From the NCBI GenBank assembly GCA_903930035.1, contig CAIYXG010000129.1, forward strand, positions 1 to 9,693: DNA of 9,693 nucleotides, written 5' to 3'. The notes under the pieces were generated by a model that worked only from the letters and a program-made list of their open reading frames with translations, did not search any database and had not been told where the DNA came from. Each line of letters opens with the position of its first letter. Positions within the stretch are counted from its first letter, which is position 1. The position numbers and the translations under genes were made by a program. The stretch comes from an uncultured Actinomycetes bacterium. GTDB lineage: Bacteria > Actinomycetota > Acidimicrobiia > Acidimicrobiales > Microtrichaceae. Shown here in pieces: positions 6,876 to 9,693 of this stretch.

Positions 6876-6937
6876 CGGGCCACCGTCGTGTGACACGAGT
6901 CGCCTGACCGTGATCTGCGTTCCGCGACCGTCCCGCG

Positions 6938-6943
6938 TAGAGT
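6938..6943 (+). promoter_or_regulatory. -10 element TAGAGT before the 89-aa gene
   Basis: TAGAGT matches TAnnnT and would place the transcription start near 6950, giving a leader of about 40 bases that contains GGAAGGA (6978-6984), 5 bases before the ATG at 6990. The 61-aa and 89-aa genes are thus probably separate transcription units. A -35 box cannot be identified with confidence. Confidence 0.45.
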
Positions 6944-6989
6944 GTCCATTCCGTGTGCCCGGGCAGTCGAGCCGGGCGGAAGGAACGTC

Positions 6990-7259
6990 ATGGGTGCCAG
7001 CCGGACCAGTTTTGAGAAGCTCCAGCGCGACCGTGCCAAGAAGGCCAAGGCCGCGGCCAAGCGTGAGAAGCGCCTCGACAAGGACGTCGAGGGCGACGAG
7101 GTCGAGGTCGAGCTGCCGCCGGAGGGCGAGGAGATCGCCCCGGACGTGCTCCTGGCGATGGTGGCCCAGCTCCACGAGCAGTTCGAGGCCGAGGAGATCG
7201 ACTTCGAGGAGTTCGAGGAGCGCAAGACGGAGCTGTTCGCCCGTCTGACCGTCGACTGA
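6990..7259 (+). CDS. Charge-segregated small protein with SHOCT-like C-terminus, function unknown
   Basis: The 89-aa protein is very polar. Residues 1-30 are dominated by Lys, Arg and Ala (KLQRDRAKKAKAAAKREKR) and should form a basic helix that could bind nucleic acid or ribosomes. Residues 31-50 are acidic and probably unstructured. Residues 51-89 (PDVLLAMVAQLHEQFEAEEI, then DFEEFEERKTELFARL) resemble the short C-terminal domain (SHOCT), a helix-turn-helix-like oligomerisation tail in which an acidic-aromatic segment precedes KxxL. There is no membrane segment or Cys. The start at 6990 is set by GGAAGGA five bases upstream; an in-frame GTG at 6942 would start inside the promoter. The gene converges with the GAP-like gene, 25 bases between stops. 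It is very likely a real gene; its role is unknown. Confidence 0.82.
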   Translation: MGASRTSFEKLQRDRAKKAKAAAKREKRLDKDVEGDEVEVELPPEGEEIAPDVLLAMVAQLHEQFEAEEIDFEEFEERKTELFARLTVD

Positions 7260-7284
7260 CCGGTCCGCGGGCCCGGCGTCCCGG

Positions 7285-7968
7285 CTAGTAGAGCTTCAGG
7301 GCGCCGGTGGCCCCCAGGTAGGCCGCGAACGCCACGCAGACGACGGCGTTGATGCGGTGCTGGTGCAGGTGCAGGAACTCCGCCGTGCGGTCGAGCCGCC
7401 GGCGGCCCGCCTCGCCGCCCAGCGTCACGAACAGCGGCGGCAGCAGCGCCGGCGCCACGGCGGCGAGTGCCAGCACGGCGCACGCCACTGCCTGCGCACC
7501 CGTGCCGGCCCGGCTGACCGTGATGGCGTGCGTGGCCGGGAGCAGCAGGACCACCGTCGTGACGTTGGCCGCCATGATCCCGATGCCCAGCACGAACGCC
7601 TTGCCGTAGTGCGGCGTGGCGTCCTCGGACCCCGTCCGCTCCGGCGCGACCTCGCCCTCGGGCGTGTAGAAGCTCTTGACCGCCATGGCCAGGAGGAGGG
7701 CGGCGGCGACCAGGTGGATGACGGCCGAGGTGGTGCGCGCCTCGGGCGACGGCGCCGCCCGCCGGCCGGTGGCCTGGAAGGCCACGATCCCCAGGGTCAT
7801 CCACACCGCCGTCATGGTGAGCGTGCCCAGGGTGAAGAGCCACGCCCGTGCCACGCGGGCGGTGCCCCGGGTCAGGACCAGCATCTGGACGAGCAGCACG
7901 GCGGGGCTGCACGCCGCGCCGACCGCCAGCGGCCCGACCCGGACCAGGAGCGGGCCCAGCCCGTTCAC
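7285..7968 (-). CDS. GAP/SfLAP-like (LysE superfamily) six-helix membrane protein
   Basis: The 227-aa protein has about six hydrophobic segments (residues about 5-33, 43-65, 80-98, 124-145, 158-182, 204-224) with a charged loop in the middle (EGEVAPERTGSEDATPH). The first helix, LAVGAACSPAVLLVQMLVL, has the small-residue/Ser-Pro pattern of the GAP (glycolipid-addressing protein, Sap/SfLAP) family, part of the LysE transporter superfamily. Mycobacterial relatives help export surface lipids; the cargo here is unknown. The GTG start (7968) overlaps the thioredoxin TGA as GTGA, so translation is coupled; longer readings in this frame run antisense-style through the thioredoxin gene and are not real. 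Cysteines sit at 20 (helix 1), 163 (helix 5) and 211 (helix 6), notable next to a thioredoxin. The membrane topology is sure; the family is likely. Confidence 0.75.
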   Translation of the reverse strand: MNGLGPLLVRVGPLAVGAACSPAVLLVQMLVLTRGTARVARAWLFTLGTLTMTAVWMTLGIVAFQATGRRAAPSPEARTTSAVIHLVAAALLLAMAVKSFYTPEGEVAPERTGSEDATPHYGKAFVLGIGIMAANVTTVVLLLPATHAITVSRAGTGAQAVACAVLALAAVAPALLPPLFVTLGGEAGRRRLDRTAEFLHLHQHRINAVVCVAFAAYLGATGALKLY

Positions 7969-8354
7969 TGCTCCGGCTGCGTCGACGGCTCGTCGGCCTG
8001 CTGCGCCTCGACCTCGGCCCGGACGGCCTCCATGTCGAGCGCCTGCACCTGGCCGATGAGGTCGTCGAGGGCGGGGCCCGGCATGGCGCCGGCCTCGCGG
8101 TAGAGCAGGATGCCGTCGCGGAAGATCATGAGGGTCGGGATGGACTGGATCCCGACGGCCCCGGCGAGCTCCTGCTGGGCCTCGGTGTCGACCTTGGCGA
8201 ACGTGAGGTCGGGGTGGGCCTCCGACGCCGCCTCGAAGACCGGGCCGAACTGGCGGCACGGTCCGCACCACGAGGCCCAGAAGTCGACCAGGACCGTGCT
8301 CTCGCCCAGCACGGTCGTCTCGAAGTCGTCCATGCCGAGCTCGATGGTTGCCAC
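7965..8354 (-). CDS. Thioredoxin with C-terminal acidic tail
   Basis: The 129-aa protein has the classical cytosolic thioredoxin fold: VDFWASWCGPCRQF with redox cysteines C30 and C33, the KVD segment (54-56), the cis-proline P73 in SIPTLMIFRDG, and no signal peptide. It reduces disulfides in partner proteins, normally fed by thioredoxin reductase, which is not in the window. Standard thioredoxins end near residue 105. Here about 24 further residues (DMEAVRAEVEAQQADEPSTQ) form a charged helix and then a flexible acidic end, perhaps a docking tail. The start is GTG at 8354, with GGAG six bases upstream (8361-8364 on the + strand). It is the first gene of a two-gene unit with the membrane protein and is divergent from the Baeyer-Villiger enzyme across a 73-base spacer. 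Confidence 0.95.
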   Translation of the reverse strand: MATIELGMDDFETTVLGESTVLVDFWASWCGPCRQFGPVFEAASEAHPDLTFAKVDTEAQQELAGAVGIQSIPTLMIFRDGILLYREAGAMPGPALDDLIGQVQALDMEAVRAEVEAQQADEPSTQPEQ

Positions 8355-8378
8355 TGGTGTCTCCGTCCCGTCAGGTGG

Positions 8379-8399
8379 TCCGGCCCTGCACGGGCCGGA
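8379..8399. repeat. Perfect 8-bp inverted repeat in divergent promoter region
   Basis: TCCGGCCC (8379-8386) and GGGCCGGA (8392-8399) flank the 5-base spacer TGCAC. The repeat is centred 39 bases upstream of the predicted start of the monooxygenase transcript, and it would lie at about +7 to +27 of the thioredoxin transcript. It may be an operator serving both directions or a hairpin in the thioredoxin leader; the sequence alone cannot separate these. Confidence 0.5.
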
Positions 8400-8411
8400 G
8401 GTTCAGGGCCC

Positions 8412-8417
8412 ACGGTA
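8412..8417 (-). promoter_or_regulatory. -10 candidate TACCGT for the thioredoxin/GAP-like unit
   Basis: Read on the - strand this hexamer is TACCGT, a TAnnnT match. It predicts a start near 8405 and a leader of about 51 bases that includes the inverted repeat and the GGAG ribosome binding site. It overlaps the opposite-facing TAGCGT by two bases. Confidence 0.35.
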
Positions 8418-8421
8418 GCGT
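8416..8421 (+). promoter_or_regulatory. -10 element TAGCGT for a leaderless monooxygenase transcript
   Basis: TAGCGT ends 7 bases before the GTG at 8428, the same spacing as the element at 6656, and no Shine-Dalgarno is present. The transcript probably begins on the G of the start codon. The -35 region is occupied by the right arm of the inverted repeat rather than by a recognisable -35 box. Confidence 0.5.
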
Positions 8422-8427
8422 GGCCCC

Positions 8428-9693
8428 GTGCCCGCAGCCCCTGTCGACGACCACGTGGCCGACCTGGCCCGGACGGCCCGCCGGGCCGTGGAGCGCGGCG
8501 CCTGGACCCCGCGCGTCGCCGTGCTCGGCGCGGGTGCGGCGGGACTGTGCACGGCCATCCAGCTCCGTGCGGCAGGGCTGACCCGGATCACGGTCTACGA
8601 GAAGTCCGACGGGGTGGGTGGCACGTGGCGCGACAACACGTACCCCGGTTCGGGCTGCGACGTCCCGTCCCACCTCTACAGCTTCTCGTTCGCGTCGAAG
8701 CGGGACTGGACCCGGAAGTTCGCCGGCCAGGAGGAGATCCTGGGCTACTTCGAGTCGCTCGTGGACCGGTACGGGCTGGCCCCCCACCTGCGGCTCGGCA
8801 CCGAGGTGCTCGCGGCGACCTGGGACGACGACCGGTCCTGCTGGACGCTGGTGCTGGGCGACGGCACGGAGGCCGAGGCCGACGTCGTGGTGAGCGGCCT
8901 GGGCCAGCTCAACCGGCCGTACGTCCCGGACCTGCCCGGCCTGCCGGACTTCGAGGGTCCCGTGTTCCACTCGGCCCGCTGGCGCCACGACGTGGACCTG
9001 GCGGGCAAGGACGTGGCCGTGGTGGGGATCGGTGCCAGCGCCATCCAGTTCGTGCCGCCCGTGGCCGCACAGGCGGCACGCACCACGCTGTTCCAGCGCA
9101 CCGCCAACTACGTGGCGCCCCGGAACGACCGTGAGTACCGGCCGTGGGAGCAGTTCGTGCTCCGGCACCTGCCCGGCGCGCAGCGCGCCTACCGGTCGTG
9201 GATCTACTGGAAGCTCGAGGCCCGCTGGCTGCTCATGCGGCGGGGGAGCAGGGTCGGGGCGCTGCTGCGCCGACGGTTCGGGGCCGAGCTGGGCAAGGTG
9301 GTCTCCGAGGACAAGCCGGCCGCCGCGCTGGTCCCGGACTATGCGCCCGGCTGCCGGCGGGTGCTGATCTCCGACGACTGGTACCCGACCGTCCTGCGCC
9401 CCGACGTCGACATCGTGACGTCCGGCGTGGAGCGTGTGGTGCCCCACGGCGTGGTCGACGCCGACGGTGGCGAGCACCACGCCGACGTGCTGGTCTTCGG
9501 GACCGGGTTCCGGACCACGGAGTTCCTGGCCCCCCTGCGCATCGAGGGCCGGGGCGGCGTCGAGCTGTCCGCGGAGTGGGCCGACGGCGCCCACGCCTAC
9601 CTGGGGCTGGCCTACCCGGGGTTCCCCAACCTGTTCATGCTCTACGGGCCCAACACCAACCTGGGCCACAACTCGATCCTCTTCATGATCGAG
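8428..9693 (+). CDS. Type I Baeyer-Villiger monooxygenase / FAD-dependent monooxygenase, 3' end missing
   Basis: The frame runs open for 422 codons from GTG 8428 to the window edge. A 28-residue N-terminal extension precedes the FAD-binding Rossmann motif GAGAAG (34-39). Next come GGTWRDNTYPGSGCD (64-78), characteristic of class B flavin monooxygenases, the fingerprint-like FEGPVFHSARW (175-185), a second nucleotide (NADPH) motif GIGASA (200-205) and the FGTGF motif (357-361). The last visible part, GFPNLFMLYGPNTNLGHNS, is typical of Baeyer-Villiger enzymes close to their C-terminus, so perhaps 60-80 residues are lost. Such enzymes use FAD, NADPH and O2 to turn ketones into esters or lactones. 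The fingerprint FxGxxxHxxxW[P/D] ends in W-R here. The substrate is unknown; the esterase at 1943 could in principle hydrolyse the product. The gene is divergent from the thioredoxin unit. Confidence 0.93.
   Translation, partial: MPAAPVDDHVADLARTARRAVERGAWTPRVAVLGAGAAGLCTAIQLRAAGLTRITVYEKSDGVGGTWRDNTYPGSGCDVPSHLYSFSFASKRDWTRKFAGQEEILGYFESLVDRYGLAPHLRLGTEVLAATWDDDRSCWTLVLGDGTEAEADVVVSGLGQLNRPYVPDLPGLPDFEGPVFHSARWRHDVDLAGKDVAVVGIGASAIQFVPPVAAQAARTTLFQRTANYVAPRNDREYRPWEQFVLRHLPGAQRAYRSWIYWKLEARWLLMRRGSRVGALLRRRFGAELGKVVSEDKPAAALVPDYAPGCRRVLISDDWYPTVLRPDVDIVTSGVERVVPHGVVDADGGEHHADVLVFGTGFRTTEFLAPLRIEGRGGVELSAEWADGAHAYLGLAYPGFPNLFMLYGPNTNLGHNSILFMIE

Noticed and set aside
6854..6989. Possible tRNA or structured RNA in the 136-base gap
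   Set aside because: No cloverleaf, anticodon arm or T-loop sequence can be drawn; only a short GC hairpin and a promoter candidate are seen.
3805..7248. A 1147-codon open frame on the + strand opposite the c-di-GMP gene and running through both small genes
   Set aside because: Its product is a low-complexity mix of Gly, Arg, Asp, His, Val and Leu without any domain. It mirrors the third-position GC of the true - strand gene, which has six recognisable domains, and overlaps real + strand genes in another frame.
7260..7284. Terminator in the 25-base convergent gap after the 89-aa gene
   Set aside because: Only short self-complementary GC runs (such as CGGGCCCG) occur, without a stable stem-loop or T-tract.
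7285..7968. Calling the membrane protein a CcdA/DsbD thiol transporter outright
   Set aside because: CcdA has paired conserved Cys next to Pro in helices 1 and 4; here only one Cys lies in helix 1, in a different position, and helix 4 has none. It is kept only as a speculative finding.
7969..8271. N-terminal extension of the GAP-like membrane protein to 328 residues
   Set aside because: The extension is the thioredoxin gene read in another frame; the GTG at 7968 gives a clean first membrane helix.
8371..9669. A 432-codon open frame on the - strand opposite the Baeyer-Villiger gene
   Set aside because: No recognisable motif; composition (Gly, His, Val, Gln, Arg repeats) is that of an antisense shadow, and the + strand frame encodes a clear flavoenzyme.
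1..9693. CRISPR array, insertion sequence, integrase, phage or defence genes
   Set aside because: No direct-repeat array, transposase, terminal repeats, att-like site or defence-related domain is visible; codon style is uniform across the window.

Overview
The window is a very GC-rich piece of an actinobacterial chromosome. Codons end almost always in G or C, GTG starts are common (ferredoxin, hydrolase, c-di-GMP protein, thioredoxin, GAP-like protein, Baeyer-Villiger monooxygenase), and the first gene belongs to the mycothiol-dependent maleylpyruvate isomerase family; mycothiol is an actinobacterial thiol. The mixture suggests a lineage such as Acidimicrobiia, but this is an impression from protein style, not a proven placement. 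I found no tRNA, rRNA, CRISPR array, insertion sequence or phage gene, and no intergenic gap is longer than about 140 bases.

Left part (1-2854, + strand): a tight oxidative-catabolism operon. It holds the 3' part of a mycothiol-dependent isomerase-like enzyme, a class I cytochrome P450, its small 3Fe-4S-type ferredoxin and a hormone-sensitive-lipase-type alpha/beta hydrolase. The isomerase and P450 overlap by ATGA, and the ferredoxin and hydrolase starts lie 1 and 5 bases after the preceding stops. A seven-helix hemolysin III/PAQR (TrhA-like) membrane protein follows on the same strand after a 109-base gap.

Centre (3649-6606, - strand): one large cytosolic signalling protein, PAS-PAS-GAF-PAS-GGDEF-EAL. 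It converges on the TrhA-like gene with only 10 bases between the stop codons. Its EAL phosphodiesterase residues are all present, while its GGDEF motif reads GGDTF with an intact RxxD inhibitory site, so it looks like a c-di-GMP-degrading sensor with a regulatory GGDEF module.

Right part: two small + strand genes of unknown function (61 aa, one C-terminal membrane helix; 89 aa, basic head and acidic SHOCT-like tail). They converge on a - strand pair in which a thioredoxin with an extra acidic tail overlaps a six-helix GAP/LysE-superfamily-like membrane protein by GTGA. Divergent from this pair is a type I Baeyer-Villiger monooxygenase, cut by the window end. A P450/ferredoxin pair, an esterase-type hydrolase and a Baeyer-Villiger enzyme within 10 kb could oxidise a ring or chain, insert an oxygen and cleave the ester, but the substrate cannot be read from the sequence.

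Regulation: three + strand genes (P450, 61-aa protein, Baeyer-Villiger enzyme) lack a Shine-Dalgarno sequence and carry a -10-like hexamer ending exactly 7 bases before the start codon, as expected for leaderless mRNAs. Genes inside operons, and genes with a leader, have clear Shine-Dalgarno sequences. The thioredoxin/monooxygenase divergent spacer holds two overlapping opposite -10 candidates and a perfect 8-bp inverted repeat, the best operator or leader-hairpin candidate in the window.
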